A stretch of DNA of 64,000 nt from Chryseobacterium salipaludis (GTDB lineage Bacteria; Bacteroidota; Bacteroidia; Flavobacteriales; Weeksellaceae), in assembly GCF_022968825.1 (NCBI RefSeq), contig NZ_JALHKS010000002.1, forward strand, positions 248,001 to 312,000, read 5' to 3'. The position numbers and the translations under genes were made by a program. The notes below the pieces were generated by a model. It was given only the letters and a program-made list of their open reading frames with translations. It searched no databases and was not told where the DNA came from. Positions 23,691 to 32,010 of this stretch are shown here, in pieces. How positions within the stretch are numbered: position 1 is the stretch's first letter; every line of letters begins with the position of its first letter.

Positions 23691-24062
23691 ATGGCGGAGC
23701 ACACGGATTTTGGGAATATGGCTGAGCAATTGGCAGAAAAACATCTCGTCAGTCAAGGCTATGAAATCCTGGCGCGTAATTATCGTTTTCAAAAGGCCGA
23801 AATTGACCTGATTGCTTTATACGATGAATGCATCATCATCGTGGAAGTAAAAGCCCGCAGCACGGATATCTTCCTGGAGCCGCATGAAGCCGTGACGAAA
23901 GGAAAAATTAAACTGCTCGTGAAAGCGGCAGACCATTACCTGAATATCAACCAGATAGATCGTGAAGTTCGCTTCGATATTATCTCCGTTCTGCGTGAAA
24001 AGAACGGCAGCCTTACGCTAACCCATCTCGAAGACGCTTTTCAGAGTTTTGATGCCAACTAA
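23691..24062 (+). CDS. yraN: YraN family (UPF0102) putative endonuclease
   Basis: 123 residues with the Holliday-junction-resolvase-like fold signature: GNMAEQLAEKHLVSQGYEIL, then NYRFQKAEIDLIALYD and IIIVEVKARS, which together give the E..D..ExK arrangement of PD-(D/E)xK nucleases. The physiological role is unknown. It is in the run LysE-LdcA-YraN-SDR with gaps of 2 and 13 nt. Confidence 0.9.
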   Translation: MAEHTDFGNMAEQLAEKHLVSQGYEILARNYRFQKAEIDLIALYDECIIIVEVKARSTDIFLEPHEAVTKGKIKLLVKAADHYLNINQIDREVRFDIISVLREKNGSLTLTHLEDAFQSFDAN

Positions 24063-24075
24063 AAACCCATTGCAC

Positions 24076-24825
24076 ATGAAAACAGCTTTTATCACCGGCG
24101 CTACTTCCGGAATCGGCGAAGCCATCGCCCGCCGCCTGGCCAAAGAAAAAATAAGATTAATCCTGTGCGGACGGCGTATGGAAGTATTAAATACCCTCGG
24201 TGAAGAATTAGCTGCACACACCCGGGTGATGACCCTTGCCTTCGACCAGCGCGACGCGAAAGCTGTGAAAGACGCAATCGCTTCCCTTCGGGAAGAATTT
24301 GCCCAAATCGATATTCTGATTAATAACGCCGGAAATGCACACGGTCTCGATCCCTTGGCCAGTGGCGATATTGAAGACTGGGATGCCATGATGGACAGCA
24401 ATGTGAAAGGACTCCTGTACGTTTCGCGCAATATTATTCCGGCCATGCAGGCACAGCGCAGCGGACATATTGTGAATATCTCTTCGGTCGCAGCACGGCA
24501 AACCTATGCCAACGGCGTTGTGTACTGTGCCAGCAAGAAAGCAGTAGATGTTATTTCAGAAGGCATGCGGCTGGAGCTTACAGAGTTTGGCATTAAGGTA
24601 ACCAATATCCAGCCCGGCGCCGTGGAAACCAATTTCTCTTCCGTCCGGTTCAAAGGCGATGACGTCCGCGCGGCCACGGTATATCAGGGATATCAGGCCC
24701 TTACTGCAGATGATGTCGCCGATGCTGTTTTATACTGCCTGCAGGTTCCGGCACACGTGACGATTTCTGATCTGACCATTTATCCGGCTGCGCAAAGTGA
24801 GCCGCGGACCATTCACCGCAAATAG
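24076..24825 (+). CDS. SDR family NAD(P)-dependent oxidoreductase
   Basis: 249 residues from the ATG at 24076 (MKTAFITGATSGIGEA). The dinucleotide motif TGATSGIG, NNAG, the Ser in NISSVA and the YCASKK catalytic pair are intact. The YdfG-like subgroup (3-hydroxy acid/serine dehydrogenases) is suggested by IQPGAVETNFSSVRFKGD, but the substrate is uncertain. A longer frame from 24049 would overlap yraN by 14 nt without adding conserved residues. Confidence 0.85.
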   Translation: MKTAFITGATSGIGEAIARRLAKEKIRLILCGRRMEVLNTLGEELAAHTRVMTLAFDQRDAKAVKDAIASLREEFAQIDILINNAGNAHGLDPLASGDIEDWDAMMDSNVKGLLYVSRNIIPAMQAQRSGHIVNISSVAARQTYANGVVYCASKKAVDVISEGMRLELTEFGIKVTNIQPGAVETNFSSVRFKGDDVRAATVYQGYQALTADDVADAVLYCLQVPAHVTISDLTIYPAAQSEPRTIHRK

Positions 24826-24845
24826 CATATTTTCTGCTCAATCCT

Positions 24846-24853
24846 TACCTTTG
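24846..24853 (+). promoter_or_regulatory. TAnnTTTG box directly before tsaB
   Basis: TACCTTTG ends only 4 nt before the tsaB ATG, so the transcript may begin at or next to the start codon. Confidence 0.65.
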
Positions 24854-24857
24854 CCGT

Positions 24858-25538
24858 ATGAAAATCCTGCATATTGAAAGCTCCTCGCGTAACTGTTCCG
24901 TAGCTGTTTCTGATGGTGCTGAACTGCTGTGCCTTTGTGAAGAAGTATCTGACGGATACAAACAATCCGAAAAGCTGCACACGTTCGTGAAATGGGCCCT
25001 GGAAGGCGCAGAAATGATATTGAAAGAGTTGGATGCCATTTCACTGGGCAGCGGGCCTGGTTCATATACAGGTTTACGAATAGGCGCGGCATCAGCAAAA
25101 GGTTTCTGCTTTGCGCTGGATATACCGCTTATTGCAGTAAGTTCGCTGGAATCGCTTGTAATTCCTTTTTTAAGCCGGGATTATGACTTGGTGATACCGA
25201 TGATAGATGCGCGCAGAAATGAAGTCTATATGGCTGTTTATGACGGTCTCACCGGCGAAGAATTGCAGCAGGCGGTCCCCCATATCCTGAGCGAAGATTC
25301 TTTGAAGGAATTTGCCGGTAAAAAGATACTCATTGTAGGCGATGGTGCCGAAAAAGCTTCTGCAGTCATTTCGTTGTCCGGTATTGATTATAAGCATGAT
25401 ATTTTCCCTTCCGCGCAGTATCTTATTCGGGGTGCAGTTAAGAATTTTAACCAAAAGAAATTTGAAGATATCGCCTATTACGAACCGGACTACCTGAAGG
25501 AATTTCAGGGCGTGAAAATGAAAAAGGACATTCCGTAA
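24858..25538 (+). CDS. tsaB: tRNA threonylcarbamoyladenosine biosynthesis protein TsaB
   Basis: 226 residues of the TsaB branch of the ASKHA family. TsaB is a scaffold partner of TsaD in making t6A37 of tRNAs. The N-terminus MKILHIESSSRNCSVAV and the region LGSGPGSYTGLRIGAASAKG are the family signatures; the divergent C-terminal half lacks the metal ligands of TsaD, as expected. It has its own promoter and a terminator hairpin overlapping its stop codon. Confidence 0.93.
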   Translation: MKILHIESSSRNCSVAVSDGAELLCLCEEVSDGYKQSEKLHTFVKWALEGAEMILKELDAISLGSGPGSYTGLRIGAASAKGFCFALDIPLIAVSSLESLVIPFLSRDYDLVIPMIDARRNEVYMAVYDGLTGEELQQAVPHILSEDSLKEFAGKKILIVGDGAEKASAVISLSGIDYKHDIFPSAQYLIRGAVKNFNQKKFEDIAYYEPDYLKEFQGVKMKKDIP

Positions 25539-25550
25539 GAATGTCCTTTT
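25522..25550. terminator. Bidirectional terminator overlapping the tsaB stop
   Basis: A 12-bp perfect stem (25522-25533 with 25539-25550) whose loop contains part of the TAA stop codon of tsaB. It ends in T-runs on both strands and also serves the converging TPR lipoprotein gene. Confidence 0.88.
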
Positions 25551-25558
25551 GTATTTGG

Positions 25559-28123
25559 TTAGCGCTTTTGTGGTGCCGGTGCGGTTCGCTGACCGGGCGT
25601 TACGTTTAGCAAACGAGGATCGCGTCGCTCAGCCGGCGTATTATCAGGCATTTGGCCAGGCACGGCAGAACTCCCGGGTCTGGTTACGGGCCTCCGCGGG
25701 TCTCGCGGACGTACAGGTACACCCGGATCCTCCTCACCCACCTGTAACACTTGGTGAACGCCTGGTTCGGGCTTCACCGGCTGCGTAAGACTGTTTCCCT
25801 GCGCATCGCGTTCTTCCAGCTCCAGATCGCTTTGCAGGTATTTCAGCATTTCGGCAGCTTTTTGCCCTTCTGCTGTATTCGGATAATTGAGCACCAGCTG
25901 TTCCAGTTGCAGGATCATGATTTCCTTGCCTGCTGTTTTGCCGGTGTTAAAGGCATTAAGCAATGTAAATTTAGGTACTAAACCATCTTTCGGATACTGC
26001 TGCAGCGCTTGGTCCACCAGTTCGTGGCTTTTTTCATACTCACCTGCTTCATACGATGCAAATGCCTGCTGATACAGCTTCTCCACCTCTTCCGCTGATT
26101 GTGAAAAAGTATTGTTTTTTGGGTTTCGTACAAACTCTGCGTAGGAAGTGTAGGGGAATTCCTGAAGAATGGTTTGCTTGGCGCGCTCTGCTTCTACTGC
26201 ATTTTTTTCGTAATTATAGACGAAAAGGTGATACAGCGCCTGAAGTTTTACCTCTTCTTCCGGATTGTTTTCCACGAGTTCCGTCAGCGTTTTGGTTGCC
26301 AGTGGCGTGTCGGAAAAATAGTTTTCATACATGGTTCCCAAACCCAGCGCTGCCGTATCCCGTGCTTTTTTCAGGGCAAGAATTTCCTCGGCACGTGTGG
26401 GTATTTTCTCCATATAAAATTCGGGTTCCAGCCGGCGAGGATCCGGTGCGGTGGCCAAGCCCATCGCTTCGTTTTTCAGGTCTTCAATCGAATTGCTGCG
26501 GGCAGAGGTGCGCCAGTTATCGCTGAGGGCGCGGTTTCCCCAGATTTGTTTAAAACTGCTTTCTCCTTTGTTTACCGTGCTGGTATTAGCGAAATAAAAA
26601 CTTCCTTTACCACTGCCGCCAAATTCCTGAAAGCCGCCGCTATTTCCCGCGAAAACAGAATTCGCCGAATAATCGCCGGTATCGAAACCACGGCTTCTTT
26701 CGGCACGTCTTTCTTCCTGTTCGCGAATTGCTTCTTTGGCCTTCAGTTCATCAATGTATTTGGTAAAGTAGGCAATACGCTCACTTTCCGGCATACGGGT
26801 TAGCGCCAGGATACTGTCGTTTCTAAGGATGAGGTAATAATTGTTAGAAACTTTTTTAATGTTTTCCGTTCTTTCCTGCAGCAGATTTTTCGCCGGTGCG
26901 TAGGTCATAACGGCAAGTGCAGAATCATAATAAGCACCCGCCGACAGGTAATCACTTTTATCAAAAAACGATTTACCGATTTCATAATACGTCAGACCAC
27001 GCAATTGCGGATCTGAAACTTTTTCCTGCAGGGCACGGGTAAAATAGGCCTTTGCTTCTTCCGGTTTTCCGGCTTGTGTGGCCAATAGTCCCAAGGCATA
27101 ATAAAATTCGTTTTTGCGTGAACTGTAGGTTCCCTTGCGGCTCATCTTTTCAAGATAGTCCTGCGCACCGGCATAATCATCTTCACCGGCACTGTAGGTT
27201 TTGGCAATTTCTACCTGAGTTTTAACTTCAAACTCAAAATCATTTGCGTATTTGTAAGCCGTCACGAAACTCTCGCGCGCTTCTTCTTTTTCTCCTAGTT
27301 CAGAAAGTAACTGACCGCGCAGAAAAGCAATGCGGCTGCGCAGTTTCCGGTCTTTATTCTGTACAAAGGCTTCGCTTAATGCTTCCGCAGCTTCTTCTTT
27401 TTTGCCCGCCTGCAACAGAGTTTCAGCGTAGTAAGCGCTCAGTAAACCGCGATCGTCTTTCTTTAATTTACCGGGATCCAGGGCAGCAAATAAATCCAGC
27501 GCGCGCGGGTAATCCTGCATTTTGCTGTAGGCTACCGCTTCATAAATCCGCGCCTTGCCGAGCCGCTTATCTTTCGGCATATGCACAAAAACGTAATTCA
27601 GCGCATCAAGTGCGTCCAGTGGCCTGCCCTGGTACAACCTCGACTTTGCTAAGAGAATATGCGCATCAAATATTTTCGGATTTTGCTCCTCACCATTTTT
27701 GAGCACAGAATATTTTTTAATAGCTTTCAGTGCTTTGGCTTCAGAAATTTCCAGAATGCTGGCACCCTTCCGCCCGCCTGCGGTTGCATTACGGTTCTGG
27801 CTCATGGGTGTTCCCATACTCAGCGCGCGTGCATTTCCGGGACCGGCCGGCGCAACAATATCATCGCCAAACATGCCCGGATCCTGCATGGTACCATCAG
27901 CCACGGCTTCTTCGGTAAACAATGGAATATACGGTGCATAAAAATTTTCTTTATATCCACGCTCGCGGTTGCGAAGCTCCGTTTCCAGGGCATCCTTACT
28001 GTTGAAAAGTGTATTGTAATATGAAAAGAAACCTTTCATAAAAGCAGAATCGTTCGTTTTCTTTCGGGAGGAACAGGAACCGAGCGCAGCTACTGCCAGC
28101 AGGAGTAAAGTTATATTTTTCAT
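25559..28123 (-). CDS. TPR lipoprotein, SprE/PorW-like (type IX secretion, gliding)
   Basis: 854 residues with a lipoprotein signal (MKNITLLLLAVAALGSCSS, lipobox ending at Cys17). The body is a series of helical TPR-like repeats (for example YEAVAYSKMQDYPRALDLF and YYAETLLQAGKKEEAAEAL), followed by a Pro/Arg-rich tail of about 70 residues. Size, lipobox and TPR layout match SprE of Flavobacterium and PorW of Porphyromonas, which are type IX secretion components. The assignment rests on layout plus the start region (FFSYYNTLFNSKDALE) and is not certain; a general TPR lipoprotein remains possible. GldH lies elsewhere in this window. Confidence 0.62.
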   Translation of the reverse strand: MKNITLLLLAVAALGSCSSRKKTNDSAFMKGFFSYYNTLFNSKDALETELRNRERGYKENFYAPYIPLFTEEAVADGTMQDPGMFGDDIVAPAGPGNARALSMGTPMSQNRNATAGGRKGASILEISEAKALKAIKKYSVLKNGEEQNPKIFDAHILLAKSRLYQGRPLDALDALNYVFVHMPKDKRLGKARIYEAVAYSKMQDYPRALDLFAALDPGKLKKDDRGLLSAYYAETLLQAGKKEEAAEALSEAFVQNKDRKLRSRIAFLRGQLLSELGEKEEARESFVTAYKYANDFEFEVKTQVEIAKTYSAGEDDYAGAQDYLEKMSRKGTYSSRKNEFYYALGLLATQAGKPEEAKAYFTRALQEKVSDPQLRGLTYYEIGKSFFDKSDYLSAGAYYDSALAVMTYAPAKNLLQERTENIKKVSNNYYLILRNDSILALTRMPESERIAYFTKYIDELKAKEAIREQEERRAERSRGFDTGDYSANSVFAGNSGGFQEFGGSGKGSFYFANTSTVNKGESSFKQIWGNRALSDNWRTSARSNSIEDLKNEAMGLATAPDPRRLEPEFYMEKIPTRAEEILALKKARDTAALGLGTMYENYFSDTPLATKTLTELVENNPEEEVKLQALYHLFVYNYEKNAVEAERAKQTILQEFPYTSYAEFVRNPKNNTFSQSAEEVEKLYQQAFASYEAGEYEKSHELVDQALQQYPKDGLVPKFTLLNAFNTGKTAGKEIMILQLEQLVLNYPNTAEGQKAAEMLKYLQSDLELEERDAQGNSLTQPVKPEPGVHQVLQVGEEDPGVPVRPRDPRRPVTRPGSSAVPGQMPDNTPAERRDPRLLNVTPGQRTAPAPQKR

Positions 28124-28197
28124 TAAATCATTAACTTATAAACGTCGGGTTTAGTATATAAGGGCACCCGCAATTGTAAAAATACACTTTTCAGCAA

Positions 28198-28767
28198 TTA
28201 CAGCAGGCCGGCACCCGACTTTTTCAGCAACGCGTACAAAAGGTGGGTCGGCAATCCCATCACAGTATAAAAACTGCCCGTAATTCCGGTTATTTTGGCC
28301 ATACCTATCCACTCCTGGATTCCATAGGCTCCTGCTTTATCAAACGGCCGACAGGTTTCGATGTAATACTCGATTTCCTCCAAAGACAATTCAGCAAAAG
28401 TAACGTTCGCCACATCACTTTCTGTGAAACTATCTTTTACTGTGCGAACGGTAATGCCGGTCCAGACTTCATGCGTACGGCCGGATAGCTGTTGCAGCAT
28501 CGACGTGGCTTCCGCTTTATCTTTTGGTTTTCCCAAAATTTTTCCCTCGCAAACCACTACGGTATCAGCGGTAATCAGAATTTCATCATCCGTGAGATCA
28601 GTGTAGGCATTGGATTTAAGTCCCGAAAGCCAGCCCGCCACAGAGGCTGCCGGCAAATCTGGCGGGAAAGTTTCATCACAATCCAGCGATAAAGTTGTAA
28701 AAGAATACCCCAGTGACTGAAGCAGTTCGCGGCGGCGGGGAGAGCCGGAAGCAAGAATTAATTTCAT
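28198..28767 (-). CDS. maf: Maf family nucleotide pyrophosphatase
   Basis: 189 residues of the Maf/YhdE family, house-cleaning pyrophosphatases acting on dTTP, UTP or modified nucleotides. KLILASGSPRRRELL is the signature N-terminal motif; DETFPPD, ITADTVVV and GKPKDKAEA follow in the usual order. Two adjacent ATGs (28770, 28767) are possible starts; I take the inner one because the upstream gene ends at 28771. It belongs to a run with kdsC and the DUF2520 gene. Confidence 0.92.
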   Translation of the reverse strand: MKLILASGSPRRRELLQSLGYSFTTLSLDCDETFPPDLPAASVAGWLSGLKSNAYTDLTDDEILITADTVVVCEGKILGKPKDKAEATSMLQQLSGRTHEVWTGITVRTVKDSFTESDVANVTFAELSLEEIEYYIETCRPFDKAGAYGIQEWIGMAKITGITGSFYTVMGLPTHLLYALLKKSGAGLL

Positions 28768-28770
28768 CAT

Positions 28771-29292
28771 TTAAACGCTGCGTGTATGGTCGTCTTCCTG
28801 CCAGGTTCCGTGTATTTTCATCACCTGCTCTATCACATCACGCACAGCACCTTTTCCGCCCAGCACCGGTGAGATATACTCGGCGACGGCTTTCACTTCC
28901 GGTACCGCATTCTGTGGGCAGGTCGCTAACCCGGAGTTTTGCATCATAACACAATCCGGAATATCATCGCCCATGGTCAGGATTTCTTCTTTTCTTAAAT
29001 TATATTTTTCGCGGAATTCTTCAAACTTTTCCAGCTTGTCCGAAATCTTCGCGTAATAATCTGTGATCCCCAGGTAGTTAATCCGGTGCCGCACGGAAGG
29101 ATCGTCTCCGCCCGTAATCACACAAATCGGATAGTTGTGTTTTCGTGCTTTCACCACGGCGTACCCGTCCAGCACATTCATCGTACGGCACATACTCATG
29201 TCCGGCATCAGGTACACGCTGCCATCGGTGAATACACCATCCACATCAAATACAAAAGCTTTAATATTCTTTAATTTCTCTTTATAACTCAT
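28771..29292 (-). CDS. kdsC: KdsC-type HAD phosphatase (3-deoxy-D-manno-octulosonate 8-phosphate phosphatase)
   Basis: 173 residues of the small, cap-less HAD subfamily C. The catalytic motif I is FVFDVDGVFTDG, motif II is VITGG and motif IV is MGDDIPD, all in place. The family removes phosphate from KDO-8-phosphate in lipopolysaccharide inner-core synthesis; NeuNAc-9-phosphate phosphatases look alike, so the substrate is inferred. The start overlaps the end of the DUF2520 gene by 11 nt. Confidence 0.88.
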   Translation of the reverse strand: MSYKEKLKNIKAFVFDVDGVFTDGSVYLMPDMSMCRTMNVLDGYAVVKARKHNYPICVITGGDDPSVRHRINYLGITDYYAKISDKLEKFEEFREKYNLRKEEILTMGDDIPDCVMMQNSGLATCPQNAVPEVKAVAEYISPVLGGKGAVRDVIEQVMKIHGTWQEDDHTRSV

Positions 29293-30034
29293 ACATTTTC
29301 TTTATAGATTCATTCATCACCTGATAGATCTGCCGGGTTTCCGGATTGCTGATCAGCTGCTCATGCAGTTCCAGCACGCGGGTGTCATTGCGCACGGCCG
29401 GCCCGGTTTGGGCATCAACCGGTTCCATGGTTTTCAGTTTTTCAAATGTTTCCGCAATCAAGGGCCGGAAATAATCAAAGGGAATTTCCTTTGCGTCGGC
29501 AATCTCCTTCGCCCGCGCAAACAAATGATTCACAAAATTACAGCTGAACACCGCGGTAAGATGAATGTATTTCCGCTTTTCATAATCTGCTTTCAGCACA
29601 CGGTTTGAAATTTGGCTGGCCATCCCGAAGAGTGTTTTCTCATCTTCCGGATTTTCCGCTTCGATAAAAAAAGGAATTTCCTGATAAGTGAGAGGTTTAT
29701 TGCGGGAAAAAGTCTGCATGGGGTAGAAACAGGCTTTGCGGTAGGCACCCTGCAAGATTTCCTTTGGCAGTGAACCAGAAGTGTGCGCCACCAGGCAGTT
29801 TGTATTTGTAATTAAGGCAGAAACTTCGGCAATGGCATTATCAGAAACACAAATCAGGTAGAGGTCTGCTGCCGCAAGTTCTTCACAAGAATAAGGAATT
29901 GCCAGCTCCGAAGATATTTCCCGGAGTGCGGTGCAGTTGCGCCCGAATATCTGATTGATTTCCAATCCGTTTTGCCTGAAAGCTCTGGCCAGATGGCCGG
30001 CCACGTTGCCTGAACCAATAAGGACAGTCTTCAT
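29282..30034 (-). CDS. Rossmann-like and DUF2520 domain-containing protein
   Basis: 250 residues from the ATG at 30034. The N-terminus MKTVLIGSGNVAGHLARAF is a Rossmann NAD(P)-binding motif (GxGxxA-like), followed by LICVSDNAIAEVSALI. From about residue 120 the DUF2520 region begins (YPMQTFSRNKPLTYQEIPFF). Family members resemble F420-dependent or ketopantoate-type reductases, but no function is known to me. It has a TAnnTTTG box 15 nt upstream and leads the run kdsC-maf. Confidence 0.85.
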   Translation of the reverse strand: MKTVLIGSGNVAGHLARAFRQNGLEINQIFGRNCTALREISSELAIPYSCEELAAADLYLICVSDNAIAEVSALITNTNCLVAHTSGSLPKEILQGAYRKACFYPMQTFSRNKPLTYQEIPFFIEAENPEDEKTLFGMASQISNRVLKADYEKRKYIHLTAVFSCNFVNHLFARAKEIADAKEIPFDYFRPLIAETFEKLKTMEPVDAQTGPAVRNDTRVLELHEQLISNPETRQIYQVMNESIKKMYEL

Positions 30035-30049
30035 AAAAAAGGATAATAA

Positions 30050-30057
30050 CAAAGATA
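30050..30057 (-). promoter_or_regulatory. TAnnTTTG box, promoter of the DUF2520-kdsC-maf run
   Basis: Minus strand TATCTTTG, 15 nt before the ATG at 30034. Confidence 0.65.
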
Positions 30058-30136
30058 CAGTTTTGGTTTGGACTAAAAATTGGACGTACATTTAACTTTC
30101 CAATAAAACCAGTATCCAAAAACCGAACGCATCTTA

Positions 30137-30688
30137 ATGAAGAGTCAGGAGGCAGAAATTATCAAGTTGATGTCCAGCGGAAAAACCCGTGAACAGGGAG
30201 TCCGCCAGATGATGGATGCCTACCAGAGCCGCCTCTATTGGCATATTCGCCGGTTTATTGTGGACGATGACCTGAGTAAGGATGTGTTGCAGGATACCTT
30301 CATCAAAGCGTATCAGAATTTTCATCAGTTCCGCCAGGACAGCCAGCTCTACACTTGGCTTTACCGAATCGCGACCAACGAGTCACTGCAGCAGCTGAAC
30401 AAAATGAAAAGAATGCGCCGCAGCGATGAGGAAACAACCCAGCATTTGCAGAATCTGGTGGCAGAGAACGCCCAACCCAATGCGGATGAAATTCAGCTTC
30501 TGTTGCAAAAGGCCATCCAGACCCTGCCCGATAAGCAGAAACTGGTGTTCAATATGCGGTACTATGAAGACCTGCCGTACGAAGAAATGTCGCAGATACT
30601 GGATATGTCCGTCGGTACCCTGAAAACCAACTACCATTATGCCAAACAGAAGGTAGAAGAATACATAAAACAGAATTTTACAGAATAA
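30137..30688 (+). CDS. ECF-type RNA polymerase sigma factor
   Basis: 183 residues with the two ECF domains. Sigma-2 contains DDDLSKDVLQDTFIKAYQNF and the aromatic WLYRIATNES of region 2.4; sigma-4 has TLPDKQKLVFNMRYYEDLPY and the helix-turn-helix EEMSQILDMSVGTLKTNYHYA. It is followed by a membrane protein and a Spy-like periplasmic protein, an arrangement typical of a sigma, anti-sigma and effector group responding to envelope or metal stress. Confidence 0.93.
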   Translation: MKSQEAEIIKLMSSGKTREQGVRQMMDAYQSRLYWHIRRFIVDDDLSKDVLQDTFIKAYQNFHQFRQDSQLYTWLYRIATNESLQQLNKMKRMRRSDEETTQHLQNLVAENAQPNADEIQLLLQKAIQTLPDKQKLVFNMRYYEDLPYEEMSQILDMSVGTLKTNYHYAKQKVEEYIKQNFTE

Positions 30689-30699
30689 AATTCAGCACC

Positions 30700-31239
30700 A
30701 TGAACCCATTTGATATTGAAAAATTAGAGCGCAAAAATATTTTCCGGGACCAGGAACCGGACTTCAGTGCCATGCAGCAGCAGGTGCTGCAGCAAGTGCA
30801 GGCGCCCATTCCGCTGAAATCTCGCCCAAAAGTCTGGCTGTACAGTGCGGCAGCCGCTATTGTACTGCTCTTTGGTTTAGGTTTCCTGATCACGATGCCG
30901 GCCGACAGCAGTGCACCACAGCTCGCGCAGCAGCAGCCGGAAACAGCAGCGCCGGTGCGCACCGCTGCGATCGCCACAGTAGAATCCCCCGAGGCTCAGG
31001 CGCTCGAATTGCTGGAAGACGATTTAACCCAGGTTCAGAATACGCATCCAACCCACAGTTCCGTGAGCCACGCCAACTATACCCCGGCGAAACATAAGGA
31101 ACAGCCACAGGCCGCACAACCCGCTGTTCGCAAAACAGAACAGCAGGTGGATCAGATTCTGGCCGGTTTTACCAGAGCAGATCTGGCAGACCTCGCTAAT
31201 AATGCCGAGCAGGACGTGTACCTGGATTTGTATAATTAA
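30700..31239 (+). CDS. Single-pass membrane protein, putative anti-sigma factor
   Basis: 179 residues: a cytoplasmic N-terminal part (1-45), one strong membrane segment (VWLYSAAAAIVLLFGLGFLI) and a periplasmic Gln/Pro/Ala-rich region ending in a short conserved-looking block (VDQILAGFTRADLADLANNA). No zinc motif of the ZAS type is seen. The position 11 nt after the sigma gene and the topology support an anti-sigma role, but there is no direct sequence signature. Confidence 0.72.
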   Translation: MNPFDIEKLERKNIFRDQEPDFSAMQQQVLQQVQAPIPLKSRPKVWLYSAAAAIVLLFGLGFLITMPADSSAPQLAQQQPETAAPVRTAAIATVESPEAQALELLEDDLTQVQNTHPTHSSVSHANYTPAKHKEQPQAAQPAVRKTEQQVDQILAGFTRADLADLANNAEQDVYLDLYN

Positions 31240-31246
31240 ACACCGC

Positions 31247-31759
31247 ATGAAAAAGATTTTTACCACCCTCAGCCTCACCTTCGCGGTAACCCTCGCCTCT
31301 GCGCAGCAGCACAGCCTGGACTGGAAAAGCATGAAGCCGGAACAGCGCAAAGAAATGATCAAAAATATGAAACCCGATGAGCGGATGGCTTTACTGCAGG
31401 AGTTTCGCGAGAAGATGATGATTGCCGAACTGCAGGTACCTGAGTCACAGCAACCGGAATTCCGCACGCTGTACAACGAATATCAGAACCGCCAAAACGA
31501 AATCAAAAGCAGGTTCACACCCAGCGAGAACTTCCGCACGATGAGCAACGAGGAAGCCACACGGCAACTGAACGAAAGTTTTGAAATCGGCCAGCAACTG
31601 CTGGATAATCGCAAGGAATACGCACAGAAATTCATGAAGGTTCTTTCTGCCCAGCAGGTTCTGCAGATGTACCATACCGAGGGAAAAATGAGGACCAAAA
31701 TTCTGGATAAAAAACAAGACGGCACCGGAAATTCCGGCCCGCAGCGCAGGCGACCATAA
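31247..31759 (+). CDS. Periplasmic Spy/CpxP-like protein
   Basis: 170 residues with a cleavable signal peptide (MKKIFTTLSLTFAVTLASAQQ). The mature part is wholly helical and charged, with the LTxxQ-like pattern of the Spy/CpxP group weakly visible (MKPEQRKEMIKNMKPDERMA, KEYAQKFMKVLSAQQVLQMY) and a basic tail (QRRRP). Such proteins act as periplasmic stress chaperones or sensors. It starts 7 nt after the anti-sigma-like gene, so the three form one operon, closed by a strong terminator. Confidence 0.75.
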   Translation: MKKIFTTLSLTFAVTLASAQQHSLDWKSMKPEQRKEMIKNMKPDERMALLQEFREKMMIAELQVPESQQPEFRTLYNEYQNRQNEIKSRFTPSENFRTMSNEEATRQLNESFEIGQQLLDNRKEYAQKFMKVLSAQQVLQMYHTEGKMRTKILDKKQDGTGNSGPQRRRP

Positions 31760-31784
31760 TAGTTTATTTTTTTTTAATGTTTGG

Positions 31785-31823
31785 CGACCTCTGCAGTTTC
31801 GTACTGTAGAGGTCGTTTTTTTT
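31785..31823 (+). terminator. Terminator of the sigma operon
   Basis: A 12-bp stem (31785-31796 with 31804-31815, one G-U pair) followed by eight T. Confidence 0.92.
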
Positions 31824-31941
31824 GGGCGAGTCCCGTAACAACGCCTGCCAGCCTTGCGCCGGGACCGCGCTCTTCGCTCCTACTCCTCGCCCCGCCTTAC
31901 CAGGCGTGGCTGTGGGGTAACCGCTGCGATCCCTCTCGCAA
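31824..31941. repeat. GC-rich, hairpin-forming intergenic element, possibly a dispersed repeat
   Basis: About 118 nt of GC-rich sequence that stands out from its AT-rich surroundings. It has nested inverted segments: gggcgag (31824-31830) with ctcgccc (31886-31892), and gtcccg near 31830 with cgggac near 31860, plus gcc/ggc pairs around 31895-31905. The only open frame across it, on minus, has odd composition and overlaps the lepA start, so I take it as non-coding. I recall similar GC-rich intergenic segments repeated in flavobacterial genomes, but only one copy is visible here. Confidence 0.45.
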
Positions 31942-31983
31942 TTCATGCCGCTGAAAAGCAGGTATTTTTCCCGCAAAAAAGAG

Positions 31984-31991
31984 TAAATTTG
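31984..31991 (+). promoter_or_regulatory. TAnnTTTG box, probable lepA promoter
   Basis: TAAATTTG, 19 nt before the lepA ATG. Confidence 0.75.
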
Positions 31992-32010
31992 CAGCTTACG
32001 ATAAATATAG

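Noticed and set aside
24751-24766. Further CACGTG hexamers (also near 3896, 4111, 26391, 32246, 43851, 57833 and 62256) as parS candidates
   Set aside because: They lack the GTTT/AAAC arms needed for ParB binding and lie in coding sequence as expected by chance.
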